Shown: positions 1 to 11,999, numbered from the stretch's first letter. The stretch: DNA of 64,000 nucleotides from Benincasa hispida (GCF_009727055.1 NW_024063779.1:378536-442535); one strand, 5' to 3'. Notes: generated from the sequence alone by a model not told the origin. Made by a program: numbers and translations.

Positions 1-327
1 AAGCAAGCTATACTCGTAGTATCACTAGGATAAGGTACCCAACATTATCCATCTACTACAGACCATTTAGGTTATCACTTAAACATGATCCACCTGTATG
101 TCTCCACATACATGTTTAAGTTACAATGATAACCTTGAATGTTAGTTTATTGGTTTGTGGTTAATGCAACTAAAATATCAAATATTTTATAGACAATGAA
201 TAAAATATCATATATTTTATTAAAAACATAATTAAATAAAAAAATATAGAACAATGATAACCTTGAATGTTCATACAATATTTACAAACTATAGAACCCT
301 ATGAGATTTAGGGCATCAGCCCCAACA
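1..327 (-). repeat. Copia family A LTR, outer 5' part (reverse orientation)
   Basis: Read on the minus strand, this begins TGTTGGGGCTGATGCCC at 327 and runs out of the window. It matches the start of the complete copia A LTR at 40726-42719, including the stretch about a missing first tRNA-distal 5' region and the words for the retained 'acatg..aagtt..' block. The same block recurs near 19980-20171 and 61340-61441. A short internal duplication is visible: the phrase 'caatgataaccttgaatgtt' occurs at about 124 and again at about 252. The LTR is in the opposite orientation to the pol relic next to it, so it is a separate insertion or a rearranged end. Boundary at 327 is inferred from the conserved TG terminus. 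Confidence 0.75.
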
Positions 328-389
328 GAAAATGCATTAAATAAAAAAAATTAAAATATTTTGATCTGATCGGGGTGGAGAGATTTTGG

Positions 390-2303
390 ATCTTACATTC
401 CAAAACTATTTGATAGAACATGGAATTGTATCCTAACTATTAACACCTGGTACACCTCAGCAAAATGGTGTATAAGAAAGGATAAATGCACACCTACTGG
501 ACTCGTTTTGGGGTTATGCAATGTAGACTGCAACTTATATTTTGAACTATGTTCCATCCAAGAGTGTTACCATAATACCTTTGGAATTATGGAATGGTCA
601 TAAAGGAAGTTTACACCATTTCAGGATCTGGGGTTGTCCAGAACATGTGCTTGAGACAAATCTTAAGAAATTAGAACCTTCTTCAAATTTGTGCCTATTT
701 GTAGGGTACCCTAAAGAAACGAGAGGTGGTTACTTTTATGATCCTAAAGAAAATAAAGTGTTTGTGTCGAAAAATGATACATTTCTAGAGGAAGACCACA
801 TTAGGGAGCATAAGCCCCAAAGTAAGATTGTGTTGAATGAACTTTTCAAGGAAACTACTGAATCTTCAACAAGAGTTGTTGAAGTTGGTTCATCTAAAAA
901 GTCACGTGCATCTCAAATGTTGAGTTAACCTTAACATAGTGGGAGGGTTGCGAACCCACCTATCCGTTGCATGGGTTTAACAAAAATTCTAGCTATGGTA
1001 GCTGACGGAGATGTTGAGGATCCATTGTCTTACAAGAAGACAATGAAAGATGTTGACAAAGATGAGTGGATCAAAGCGATGGATCTCGAAATGGAGTCTA
1101 TGTGCTTCAATTCTGTTTAGGATCTTGTGGATCAACTTGATGGGGTAAAACTTATAGGTTACAAATGGATCTACAAGAGAAAACGAGGTGTTGACGGGAA
1201 GGTGCAAACCTTTAAGGCTTGACTTGTGGCAAAGGGTTATACCCAAGTTCAGTGAGTCGACTATGGGGAGACTTTTTCACCTGTTGCCATGTTGAAGTCT
1301 ATTCGGATCCTCATGTCTATTGCCTCATATTATGACTATAAGATCTTGCAAATGAACATCAAGACTACCATTCTTAATATGGAGTAGTCTAAGGGATTCA
1401 TAACACAAGGTCAAGAATAAAAGATTTGCAAGCTTAATTGGTCCATTTATGGATTAAAGCAAACTTCTCGATCTTGGAATATAAGATTTTATACTACGAT
1501 AAAATCTTATGGCTTTGATCAAAATGTTGATGAGTCTTGTGTTTACAAGTGAATCATAAACAATTCAGTATCTTTTCTAGTGCTATATGTAGACGATATC
1601 CTACTCGCTGGGAATGATGTAGGTCTACTGACTGAAATTAAGAATTGGCTAGTGACCCAATTCCAAATGAAATATTTGGGAGAGGCGTAGTTTGTTATGA
1701 GCATTCAGATCTTTAGAGATCGAAAAAACAAAATGCTAGCCCTGTCTTAGACAACGTATATTGATAAGATGCTTGTCAAATTTTCGATGCAGAACTCTAG
1801 GAGAGGTTTACTCCCTTTCAGACATGGAGTTATCTTGTCTAAAGAATAGTGTCCTAAAAATCTCAAGAGGTTGAGGAAATGAGATGGATCCCCTATGCAT
1901 CGGCTGTTGGCAGCCTGATGTATGCGATGTTATGTACTAAACCTGACATCTGCTATGCAGTGGGGATAGTTAGTAGATATCAGTCTAATCTAGGATATGA
2001 TCACTGGATCGTCATTAAGAACATCCTCAAGTATCTACGAAGAACAAAGGACTACATGCTCGTGTATGGTTCTAAGGATTTGATCCTTACAGAATACACA
2101 GACTCTGATTTCCAGACTGATAAGGATTCTAAGAAATCCACATCAGGATCAGTGTTTACTCTTAACAGAGGAGCAGTAGTCTAGAGGAGCACCAAGTAGG
2201 GGTGCATTGCTGATTCCACCAAGGAGGTTGAGTACATAATGGTTTGTGAAGCTGCTTAGGAAGCTATGTGGCTCAAGAAATGTCTGATTGATCTATCATG
2301 TTA
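390..2303 (+). pseudogene. Copia family A pol relic (integrase C-part, RT, RNase H)
   Basis: This is a decayed Ty1/copia polyprotein, which would have encoded the enzymes for reverse transcription and integration. In order I read: integrase around 411-480 (GIVS, stop, LLTPGTPQQNG), where the stop sits at a codon that is Gln in the sister copy; the intact stretch at 542-928 (YVPSKSV, PLELWNG, FRIWGCP, CLFVGYP); the RT start around 1018-1260 (KWIYKRKRG); the RT catalytic YVDD at 1586-1597 followed by ILLAGND; the stretch at 1879-2184 (YASAVGSLMYAMLCTKPDI); and the RNase H-side EAEY-like motif near 2220-2300. Many in-frame stops and frameshifts show it is dead. The same family is on the minus strand at 61443-63750. 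The gag, protease and most of the integrase core are absent. Confidence 0.9.
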
Positions 2304-3339
2304 ATTTTTTTAATGGTTGTTTAATTCAAGAATATTTATATATTGATGTTAGTAGTTTTTTTCTCTATATTTTAATATTCTTATTTATACTATGCTAGAT
2401 CTATCATGTTAATATTTTCTTTTGCATTTTAAATAATATTAGATTTTATTAACATTAAAATTTTTAAGTTAGGCTTTTCTTTGAAAAAAAAAGTTTACTA
2501 TTAGTGTTTTTTTTAAGGTACAATATTAGTTATTTGAGTATTAGTTATTTTGTTAGTATTAGGGATTTTAGAGTTTAGGGTTCTTTTGAATAAATAAATA
2601 AATATAGTATTAGAGTTTTAGGCATTAAAAGTTGTTAGTACAATATTTTTTTAATTTGGGTTTTTTCCTACGTTTTTTGTTCATAGTTTTTTAATACAAA
2701 AAGAAGCATTCTCATTTGTTTTTTTTATTATTATTATAGTTGATTTTTTTTATTAGTTTACAAAGTTTATTATTTTTGTTTGTTTTAATAAAAAAAAATA
2801 CTAATTTGAATGAATTTTTATACTTTTTAAACTATTTGATTTGTTTTTTTTTATTAAGTTTGATGATTATAGTTCGAAAATTTTAGTATTTGTTTTTTTT
2901 ATTATTTAATAAAAAATTATTAATTTGAGTGATTTTTTTATATATATATTTCTTATAATATTCTATTTTTTTAGTATTTAAATTTGATATTCAAAATTTT
3001 TTATTATAAAAAAAATTAGTATTAGAGTTTTTTTTAGTACATTATATTTGTAATTTGAGTTTTCTTTGTATTTTATGTTTATAGTTTTTTTTATACAAAA
3101 ACTTCAGTATTCTTGTTTGGTTTTTTTTTTTTTTCTAATAATATTCAATTCTTTTAGTATTAGTTTCTTAATACCAAAAAAATTTAGCATTTTTTTTTTG
3201 TTTTTAATACAAAATTAGTAAGTGTTTTTTTTTTTTTTAATTTTGTTTTTGTTTGTATTTAAGTTTGATAATTAGTAAAATAATTAGTAATATATTGTTT
3301 GTCTTTTTTGTTTTGTTTTGTTTTTTTTAGAAAATTGTG
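2304..3339. other. T-rich low-complexity spacer, no gene seen
   Basis: About 1 kb with long T runs and repeated ATTAGT/TTTTTTAG words on the plus strand. No ORF or RNA feature is supportable. It lies between the copia A pol relic and the Mutator-like relic and may include the degraded terminal region of the latter, but I could not find a terminal inverted repeat. Confidence 0.6.
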
Positions 3340-5260
3340 GACAAATGTTTGAGATTTATGTTGTTTGCAAATGGTAATATGATTGAGGGTCTTGATGGAG
3401 TTGATTATGACCAACTACCATGTGAGGGTTTCGACATAAAAATGAATAGTGGACTTGTTTTTAACAATTCATTTAAATAGTATGGATGTCACTTAGTGTA
3501 GATATGAGTGCAAAACAATTAGAAATATTATATAGACATCTTGATCTAATACCATCAGGATCAATAAGGTTTATGACATTCCCTATTCCTAATGAACAAG
3601 CAATGAACCTTATGTATTCAATCGCGATGCCGCTTTCAATTTTTTTTGCATTTATATATTAATGTGAGTAGGGTAGTGTTAGATATAAACTTGAATGCAC
3701 GACCCTTTAGTCAGTTTGAAGACCTGACTTAATGTATTGATCCTGAGTTTTAGGATGTGGGATGCCTACAGTCTGACATAAAAAAAATTAGATATCATGT
3801 TCCTTGCCATAGGGTGTGGGAGGGGAAAAGAAAGGCATTGACTAAAGTGTTCGGTGATTAGGTCAAGTCATACAAATTGTTCTCTAGGTGGCTGCATGTG
3901 GTTAAGCAGACCAATCTTGAAACTTGTATGAACTGGAGAGTAAAGGAAATGCCTACTGAAGGACATGTCCTAATTTCTTTTATATTTTGGGCATTTGGTC
4001 CTTGTATAGATGCCTTTAATAGATGTTGGTTGGTTATTCAAATAGATGGTATCTATTTATATGGCAAATATCGAGGAAAGTTACTAATTACTACATCAGT
4101 TGATTCAAATGGACATCTTTTTCCTCTTGCATTTGCTATAGTAGATGAGAAGTCTGCGGACTCATGGGCGTGGTTTTTTAAACTCCTGAGAGAATCATTA
4201 CACACGAAGACTTGTGTTTAATTTCAGATCGACATGTTGGCATTATCTCAGCAATGAATAATCCAAAAAATGGTTGGACAAGACCAAAATATCACCATCA
4301 ATACTGCTTATGACATATTGTCAACAACTTCGATAAAAACATACAGATTCAATGCATTACAGAATTATGTTTATCGTACCGCATGTTAATTCCAAACTCG
4401 CAAGTTTATAAAGCCACTAAGGATATGAAAAAGATAAATCGGAGTTGTATGAGATTCTTTTACAACATTGGTATTGAGCAATGAACTCCAGCACATGATA
4501 GAGAATTTAGATATGGATGGATGACGACAAATCTATCAAAGTTCATAAATAGAGTCCTCAAAGGAGCTCGAATGTAGTTGATAAATGCTCTCGCTCAAAC
4601 AACATTTTACAAATGCGTAAACTATTTTGAAAAAAATAAGAGAAAAAATAAGAGTTGCTTTGGAGCGTCGAGATGAATACACTTGATAATAACAATATGT
4701 GAGTAAATATTCAGGTACGCACATGAATAAATTTTTAAATGGGCTGCAAGATCGAGTAAAGATGAAGTACAATCATATGATTGATTGAAGGTGTATTTCA
4801 TGTGAAAATTAGGCGTCACAACCTCAATGCTAAAGGAGAAAATATTTAAATACTGAGGCTAAATGGGTTCGAGCGAAACTGTTCATGTAACAAGTGTCAA
4901 GCGTTTGACATCCCATGCTCAAATTTTATGGCAGTTTGCTCACAATTTAATATGAACTACAAAGATTTCATTGATGACTACTATAAACTATCAATATTTT
5001 CTGTATGCTACTCTCCTCAATTTCAACTGTACCGCACAAAAATTACTGGATCACACATCCTAATATGCCCGTCTTACATGTTGACCAATCGTTGTTGAAA
5101 AAAACCTAATAGACCAAAGAGTTCACGATACCATAATAAGTTGGACTATACAAGACCAAGTGCTCAAGTATAATGTGGATTTTGTAAACAGTTATGTCAC
5201 AATCGAAAGAAGTGTCATTCAGTACAAAGACAGATACCAAACAATTAGGGATTTTTGTTG
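3340..5260 (+). pseudogene. Mutator-like (MULE) transposase relic
   Basis: The best preserved part is 3877-4221, which reads as the MULE transposase domain: FWAFGPCIDAFNRC, then IDGIYLYGKYRGKLL, then DSNGHLFPLAFAIVDEKSADSWAWFF. This matches the usual MuDR pattern (FGP..., iDGTHLYGKYKG, fPLAFAiV, SW.WF). Translation with frameshifts continues through ISDRHVGIISAMN, then CLRHIVNNF (4222-4330), then an ALAQTTFYKCVNYFEK segment near 4582-4632. Near 5171-5225 a zinc knuckle can be read: C, G, F, C, K, Q, L, C, H, N, R, K, K, C. Family members excise and insert DNA as DDE transposases in the nucleus. Stops throughout make this copy non-functional. No terminal inverted repeats or 9-bp target duplication were identified. 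It is followed directly by a PMD relic. Confidence 0.85.
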
Positions 5261-5429
5261 TCAATATATTTTTATCCTGTAATTAATATTTTTATTGTTT
5301 AATTAATATTTTTATTGTTTAATTAATATTTTCATTGTATAATTAATATTTTTTATTATAACTTATTGTTTAAGTTTTAAATTTTTTGTATGTTTTACTC
5401 GAGAAATAAATAATTTTTTCCTTTAGGTC

Positions 5430-6555
5430 ATGACTTTAAATCCAGGACCGATTGATCCTGATATTTTATATGATCAATCTATTCGTCGATCATCAATTGT
5501 ATAGCAACATTGTACTACAAGTGAGATATACTACAGACGTCGAGAGGTGGTTGTTCATTGCACTATCCCACTCCATCGTAGAATATTACCACTACTTCAT
5601 ACATCATAATTTTATGGAGTGGCCAGATTGGGATTCATTCAGTTAGATTGACATCTCATCATTGCATTGATTGAGAGATGGAGGCAAGAGACGCATATGT
5701 TTTATGTGCTTACAAGAGAGTGCATTATCACCTTACAGGACATAGAAGAATTGTTTGGGTTGCATGTTGACAACGAGTCTGTTATCGGAGTAATACATGA
5801 TGATTGGTGAAATATTTGTCATATGTTACTCGGTGTGACCCCACCTACTGATAAAATTAGAGGATCAAGATTTAAGTTTAACATGGTTAGGAACACAATT
5901 TTCAAGACTTGATGGTGATGCAGACAAGGAAGCTGTCATGAGATATACGTGAGCATACATACTACAGATAATAGGTGGAAGTCTATTTTATGATAAATCA
6001 AGTCAACTTCATGCACCTGATGTTCCTACCGTTGTTAGCCAATCTCCATGAAGCAGGATGACATTCTTGGGGTGGAGCGTGTTTGGCATGGATGACATTT
6101 TCTACCGTTTGTTGACCTTTGATATTAATTGTAGAGTGATTTCCAACAATGATTTCAAATTAGCTGGACAAGCCTACGATTCCCGGTATGTTATTTTAAT
6201 TTAATCTAACAAATATTTTTATATGACTGATATAGTCAATTTGTAATCTAAAATATTATTAATATAGGTGGAGAGACTAATTTTGTGTAACTAGGTCAAC
6301 TACACATTTAGTAAGTTAATATAGATTCATGTTTGATCTTCTTCAATCTGATAAGGAACATGAATACTGAACCCAATTGAATTTTTTATACATACTTTTT
6401 ATGTATTTGTCTTTAATATTTTTAATATAATATGTTATGTTTTAGATTATTTGAGAGTCTTACAAAGCTGTCATAGACATTTTTCCCAATTTCTATACAA
6501 ATAGTCAAGACATTGGAAAAGGAACTATCCCAAACATTTGGTAGAAAAGAAGAAG
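5430..6555 (+). pseudogene. Plant mobile domain (PMD) protein relic, N-terminal and central part
   Basis: With frameshifts corrected, the plus strand reads NPGPIDPDILYDQS (about 5440-5480), then [30 protein letters not shown] (split here across 5700-5790), then SWGGACLAWMTFF near 6060-6100 and YRFMFDLLQSDKEHEY near 6320-6370. Around 6450-6545 it reads SYKAVIDIFPNFYTNSQDI. These match the aminotransferase-like plant mobile domain (PF10536), known both in plant host proteins such as MAIL1/MAIN and in proteins carried by Mutator-like elements; many databases mislabel them phosphatase 7 long form. Its position immediately after a MULE transposase supports the transposon-borne type. In-frame stops make it a pseudogene. 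Its likely C-terminus reappears at 7452-7655 after an LTR insertion. Confidence 0.75.
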
Positions 6556-6918
6556 ATCAAATGAGGTCCTCTCTGTAGCTCAACAACGATTTATGAGAAT
6601 CAATTTTGGATTAATTTGAATTGGTCAAATTAATTGAGGGAATTAATTATATGTGATACAATTAATTTAATTTAATTATATATGATATAATTGCTATGAT
6701 GTATTTGATACATTATAATATAAAGTGTATTTGAGAGGAAATAAATATCTAAATATGATCCAAATATTAATTATATGGATTAGATTCATATTGTTGAATT
6801 TAATATAAATGAGATTTATATTAAATGTTATTGATGAAAGATTTAAAACTATAGGTTATATTGTATATGATACAATATTAAACCATAGGTTATATATTAT
6901 ATATGATATAACATATAG

Positions 6919-6972
<54 letters not shown>

Positions 6973-7451
6973 TTAAAATTATTTATTTATTTATTAATTT
7001 TAATATTTTGAAATTAAGGGAGAGAAATAACTTCCCTCCCCTAATCTCTCTAAACTCACGACATGTGAGTGTGGGGGTGGTTGTGATTGAGATTTGTCTT
7101 TTTTCTCCTTCGTTTTGACAGAAAAGGTGAAACACAGAATAGTTCAGAAATAATTTTTTTAACAATCTCTCTTCTCCTCCCCCTCTCCAAAATCACAGAG
7201 CCCACAAACTCCTATGATTTTCATCCCAGAGAATACAGAGATAATTTTTATGGTGGTGGCCATTTGGAGATTGTTTTATTCGTGACCGTTCTTGGAGAGG
7301 AAAAATGTGAAGAAGTTGATTCTTCAAAGGTTTCTAAACCCTATTTTTCCTTATGTTTCTTTTTGGCATACTATAATTTATGTTTCTGTGCAAAATTAAA
7401 ATTGGGACCAATCTTCCCGTTTCTGCTCACGAATCTTAATCGGTTTCTTCA
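6556..7451 (+). repeat. Copia family A LTR, 3' part, inserted in the PMD relic
   Basis: Similarity to the complete LTR at 40726-42719 starts in mid-LTR (the block with 'aggtc..tgtagctcaa' and 'ttttggattaatttgaa') and runs to the LTR terminus ...GGTTTCTTCA at 7451. Shared landmarks are the AT-rich block, the ACTCCCTCCCC-like tract, the 'agcccacaa ... gagaatacagag' block and CTTCAAAGGT. The first part of the LTR is missing, and no target duplication can be read, so this is a truncated remnant. It contains a TA and TTAG microsatellite at about 6915-6973. Confidence 0.7.
6915..6973 (+). repeat. (TA)n plus (TTAG)n microsatellite
   Basis: A run of alternating TA is followed directly by about six to seven TTAG units inside the copia A LTR remnant. 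The unit is not the plant telomere repeat (TTTAGGG). Confidence 0.9.
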
Positions 7452-7655
7452 AGTCCATTGCTTTCATACATGCATAGACATGGATATGGCCGTGGAGAGC
7501 ATAACAAATATTTATATTACGAAGCACCGGAAGAGGTACCAGAGCCACTGGAGAACCAAGAGGCACCAGAGAATCAAGAGGAACTAGAGCAACCTAGAAT
7601 TGAAAGTTGACAATGACAACCAACTCGAAATCAACGACGTCTGCATTGTAAGACA
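7452..7655 (+). pseudogene. Probable C-terminal tail of the PMD relic
   Basis: The frame reads HGYGRGEHNKYLYYEAPEE, then an acidic PEPLENQEAPENQEELEQP segment, then, after a stop, QPTRNQRRLHCKTH. PMD proteins often end with a proline- and charge-rich tail followed by an RRxxxCGTH-like basic motif, and this matches with a Lys in place of Gly. The position just beyond the LTR terminus at 7451 fits one protein split by an insertion. The short length and the frameshift limit confidence. Confidence 0.5.
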
Positions 7656-8329
7656 CATTGATTTATTATTATTATTTTTAAATGAATGAAAAGCATTACA
7701 TTGTTGCATTGATATGAAAATTTTAATTTACAATTAATTATTTTTCAATTGTGAACAATAGTCGTAATATGGAAGAAAAAAATTAAGAATTTATTATTTT
7801 TTTTATGTCTCTTAAAGGTATAATAGTTAAGTGTGAAACAACGGTAATTTTTTTTATTATTAAGAAATACAAGGATAATTTTTTTTTTTTTGTAAAGAAC
7901 ATTTTTCTTATTAAAAAAAGGAAATGAAAAGGAAGAGTAAAATATATTACAAAAATAAATTTGTTTTTTCAATTAGAAAGGGAAAGCCAAAAATAAAAAA
8001 AATGTGGTACAGTATGAGCATTCGACCATTGTTGAAAATAAAGAATTAAAAAAATAACTTGATCGAGTGTTCAATAGTTGATCAATTTTTTGAACAAATA
8101 ATAAATAGCTTGATCGAGTGTTGAATACTAGATCAATTAAATTGGCTCAATCAAATCACTAAAACTACAATGTTTTCGTAATTATTTTCAAAACTACGAG
8201 ATCTCACTAATTATTTTCAAATCTTAAAATATTTCTTCAAATTTTCTGTCTTAACTACCAACAATTTCTTTATTATTAAAAGCCTAAAACTAATATTATA
8301 TATTTTTAAAAGGTATTGTAATTAAAGTA
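7656..8329. other. AT-rich spacer, no gene seen
   Basis: Very AT-rich with poly-T and poly-A tracts. One phrase of about 35 bp around 'cttgatcgagtgtt' is repeated near 8058 and 8112. No coding or RNA feature is supportable. Confidence 0.55.
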
Positions 8330-8412
8330 CATGAGGTAAGGGAATCGAATCTCAAACCACGAGCTTAATAATATAAATATTATGTCAGTTGAGCTACGTT
8401 ATTGTTGGCAAA
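8330..8412 (-). repeat. tRNA-derived SINE remnant
   Basis: On the minus strand a pol III box A-like motif (TAGCTCAACTGAC) is followed about 35 bp later by a box B-like motif (GATTCGATTCC). This is the head of a tRNA-derived SINE. It is not a tRNA gene: the sequence between the boxes is AT-rich and no anticodon arm or acceptor pairing can be drawn. Confidence 0.5.
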
Positions 8413-8650
8413 GTAATATCACATTATGTTTTGATAATCTTTTTGCATTTAATAATCAATACATTTCTTCTAAAAAACAATCGATATACATAACGGAAGC
8501 ATATTACATTTTTAAATAATTTAAATAATGAAAACTTATTGATAGTGGAGCGAAATCAGGGATGATATCTACAAATATAATAATATTTTTAAAAAATAAT
8601 GGAGATTTGACAAATATTGACCGGTTAAGTTTTGAATTTTTTATTATGAA

Positions 8651-9035
8651 TATTATTGGAAAAAAAATAAAAAGATATGCTTAGTGTCTATTGACCATGT
8701 ATCATGTCCCTATTTTTTTAAAGTGTTGTCCATGTATCTTGTAAACATTCATTTCAAAGTATTGTCCATGTGTCTTATAAACATTCATTATTAGTGTTCA
8801 CGTAATCCACCTCCTACTTACCAAATTGCTATAGTGGCATTTGGTGGGTTTTGAAAGATACACATTGGACAAATTCCAAAAAGTTTGGAGAAAGTGGAGA
8901 AATCCATAATTTGTTATTTTATTTACTTTTGTTCTTTATTTTATTATATATATTTATATATATTATGTTTAATTTATTTTAATATTATATTTTATTGGCA
9001 TTTATGTATCTGTTGTGCTCTCCAAATTCACAACA
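8651..9035 (+). repeat. 5' LTR of copia B
   Basis: The LTR ends in ...ATTCACAACA and aligns over its length with the 3' LTR at 13813-14162. Relative to that copy it carries a partial duplication of the 'agt(a/g)ttgtccatgt..cttgtaaacattcat' block (about 8720-8790). It has also lost the TATA box: the 3' LTR has CTATAAATAG where this copy has only CTATAGTGG. The left boundary is approximate. Confidence 0.8.
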
Positions 9036-9057
9036 CGTTATCAACACGAGCTCATGT
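9036..9057 (+). promoter_or_regulatory. Putative primer-binding region of copia B
   Basis: Directly after the LTR terminus comes CGTTATCAACACGAG. From memory, a very similar string follows the 5' LTR in many plant copia elements, which prime from an internal tRNA region rather than the 3' CCA end. The assignment is based on position and that recollection; I did not match it to a tRNA. Confidence 0.45.
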
Positions 9058-9199
9058 CGTTTTCTCCGCTAAAGGTAGGTTCTAAAGGTATGTCGGTTTT
9101 TTTTTCTTTTCATGATAATTAATAAATATAATGTTATTTTGAATATTTAATATCTATTAAATTTCTAATATAAATACAATATTTTTTGATATTACTGTC

Positions 9200-10250
9200 A
9201 TGACAAATCTCACAAAATTAGAATTTGTCACCATTGATATTAACAACAATAATTATTTGTTATGGGTGCTTGATGCCGAAATTCACCTGGATGCTATGAA
9301 TCTTGGAGAGACTATTAAAGAAGAAAATACAATATTCAGTCGGGACAAAGCAAAAACTATGATTTTCCTTTGTCATCATCTCCATGAGGGATTGAAAATG
9401 GAGTATCTTATAATAAAAGATCTTCGTATCTTGTAGAAAAATTTGAAAGAGAGGTATGATCATAAAAAAAATAGTTATTCTTCCTAAAGCTCGTTATGAG
9501 TTGATGCACTCGAGGCTACATGATTCCAAATCAGTAAGTGATTACAACTCCTAACTATTTAAAACCAGTTCGAAATTGTTGTTATATGGAGAGAAAATTA
9601 CTGATGTTGATATGTTAGAAAAGACATTTTCTATATTTCATGTCTCGTATAATCTCCTGCAGCAACAGAGAAATGTTTTAAAAAGTATTCTAAATTAATT
9701 TCATGTCTTCTCGTGGTTGAACAAAATAACGAGTTATTAATGAAATATCATGAATATCAACCAATCGGAACGACACCATTCCTGAAGTGATTGTTGTGAA
9801 TTTAAATAATAATCGTGGTCAAGGTCCTGGTTGTGGTCGAGGTCGAGGTCGTGAGTGTGGCAGAAGAAGAAATAATTATTCTTTTCGTGGTGGTTGTTCT
9901 ACTCATTCAAATTTCGAAAGAACCACACAACATGGTGATCATAGAGGAAAAACCCTACAAGATAAGAGTTTAAAAAATGTTGAAAATAAATGCTTTCGCT
10001 GCGTACGTCAATATGACAAATTCTGTTGCGTACCTATCGTACGTCAAAATACTTAATTGATCTCTATCAAGTCTCCCTAAAGGAAAATAAGAAAAATATG
10101 GAAGCAAATTTTGTATATTAAGATAATGATATATTTGATTCATCCCATATGACAAATTTGGATGTGACAAACTTCTTTGAATCCTCTAAAGAGAAAATCG
10201 ACATAATTGATGGAATATCAACTGTTTCATTTGACTTTGAAAATATCTAG
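9200..10250 (+). pseudogene. Copia B gag relic
   Basis: It starts MTNLTKLEFVTIDI, then NYLLWVLDAEIHLDAMNLG at 9200-9330, the usual N-terminus of a UBN2-type copia gag. After several stops and frameshifts, 9787-10056 gives a Gly/Arg-rich linker (GRGRGRECGRRRN) and a damaged zinc knuckle reading CFRC followed by a scrambled remainder; the expected His and last Cys are not in place. Downstream, a LIDLYQVSLKENKKNMEANF-like stretch typical of the gag to protease link can be read near 10060-10120. It would have encoded the capsid/nucleocapsid of the virus-like particle; this copy is non-functional. Confidence 0.8.
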
Positions 10251-10389
10251 ATTCAATTTTTTTTCCATCTTCATGTTTTTTTCCTTCTCTTAGTAAATTC
10301 TAACCTTTGTACATTCTGAATGTTATTTTTCTTATTGTAATTATTTTCTTTTAATGAAGAAACCTGGATCATTTTCATATGTTGGGTGC

Positions 10390-11820
10390 CTAAAAATGAG
10401 TAAAGAAGATTTATGTCTGGCAGACAGTGCAACTACACATACAATACTTACAAGCCTTATCTTCCGGATTATATTATACTTATATACGAGTTACCTGTCT
10501 TAAATGAAAATTGTATACTGGAAGAGTTACCTGTTTTATATTATATTCATATACGAGTAATTGAAACATATGCAAATAATGAACCTGAAATTCATGAGTC
10601 CAAACATATTTACAATTTGGCACGATCGATTGAATCATCAAGGAGAGTCATCAAGGATCTATAATGATGAGGAGAATTATTAAGAATTTAAATGGACACC
10701 CATTGAAGAGCCAGAAGATTTTTCAATCTAGTGAATTATCATGTGATGCTTACTCTCAAGAAAAATTGATAATTAGACCATCATCAGCTAAAGTGGGGAT
10801 TAAATCACCTACATTTTAAAAACAAATTTATGGTGATATATGTGGACCTATTAACCCACCAAGTAGACCATTTAGATATTTTATGATATTAATAGACACA
10901 TCTAGCAGATGGTTACACTGTACTTATTGTCAAGTCGAACTCTTGCATTTGCAAGATTACTTGCTTAAATAATTAAGTTAAGAGACAATTTTCTGATTAT
11001 ACAATTAAGACTATCATCGTGATAATGCTGGTGAATTTATATTCCATGCTTTTGATAATTATTGTATGTCAATTGGGATAAGTGTTGAACATCCTGTAGC
11101 TCATGTTCATACACAAAATGGTTTAACATAATCATTCATAAAACATTTGCAGTTAATTGCTAGACTATTGCGTATGAGAGCTAAACTTCCCACATTTGTA
11201 TGAACACATGCTATTTTGCATGCAGTGTCACTTGTACGCATTAGGCTAGTAGCTTATCATAAGTACTCGCCATTACAATTAGCTTATGGCTATGAGCCAA
11301 ATATTTCCCATATGAGAATTTTTGGATATGTAATATATGTTCCAATTGCTCCAGCACAACGTACTAAGATGGGTCCTCAAAAGAGGTTAGGGATATATTT
11401 TGGATATGATTCCCCATCAATTATCAAATATCTTGAACCCTTGGTGGATGATGTATTTACTGCACGATTTGCTAATTGTCATTTTAATGAGATAAAATTT
11501 CCAACATTAGGGGGATGAATTAAGAAGTTGGAAAAAGAAATTACATGGAATGCATCGTTATTGTATCATTTAGATCCCCGTATAGATCAATGTGAACTTA
11601 AAGTTAAGAAGATAATTCATTTGCAAAATATATCAAATAAGTTATCAGATGCATTTATAGATGCAAAGAAAGTAACTAAATCACATATACCAGCTGCAAA
11701 TGTTCCATAAAAAATTGATATCCCAACATGACAAGTTGTCACTAATGAGTCTGGAACACGCCAGAAGCGTGGTAGACCAATGAGTTTCAAAGATAAAAAC
11801 CCTCAAAAAAGAAAATAATT
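10390..11820 (+). pseudogene. Copia B protease, integrase and linker relic
   Basis: The protease active-site region reads DLCLADSATTHTIL at 10408-10449, with the catalytic Asp in ADSA. A pre-integrase zinc-binding region follows in broken frames at about 10615-10800. The integrase core can be traced with frameshifts (FRYFMILIDTSSRW, then LSSRTLAFARLLA, near 10865-10965). The C-terminal integrase is well preserved at 11216-11518 (LAYGYEPNISHMRIFGYVIYVP, split by the writing limit at LAYGYEPN / ISHMRIFGY, then LGIYFGYDSPSIIKYLEP). A linker with IHLQNISNKLSDAFIDAK follows at 11600-11670, ending in a TRQKRGRP basic motif near 11757. Stops occur throughout. Confidence 0.85.
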
Positions 11821-11999
11821 AATAGTTAATAAGACTTGGTTGAGGATGTAAACACCCACATAAAAATCCTAGACATGACTAGTGAGGAAGGTGAAATACC
11901 TAAAGATAATAATGAGATTTCAATAAACTATGTCATGAAAGGAAAATGATGGAACTGAACTCATGTAGTTATTGACAATATTTTTTACATATAATATTG

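Noticed and set aside
6915..6973. Interstitial telomere repeat
   Set aside because: The unit is TTAG next to (TA)n, not the plant TTTAGGG.
8330..8412. A tRNA gene on the minus strand
   Set aside because: Box A and box B-like words exist, but no acceptor stem, D arm or anticodon arm can be paired; a SINE remnant fits better.
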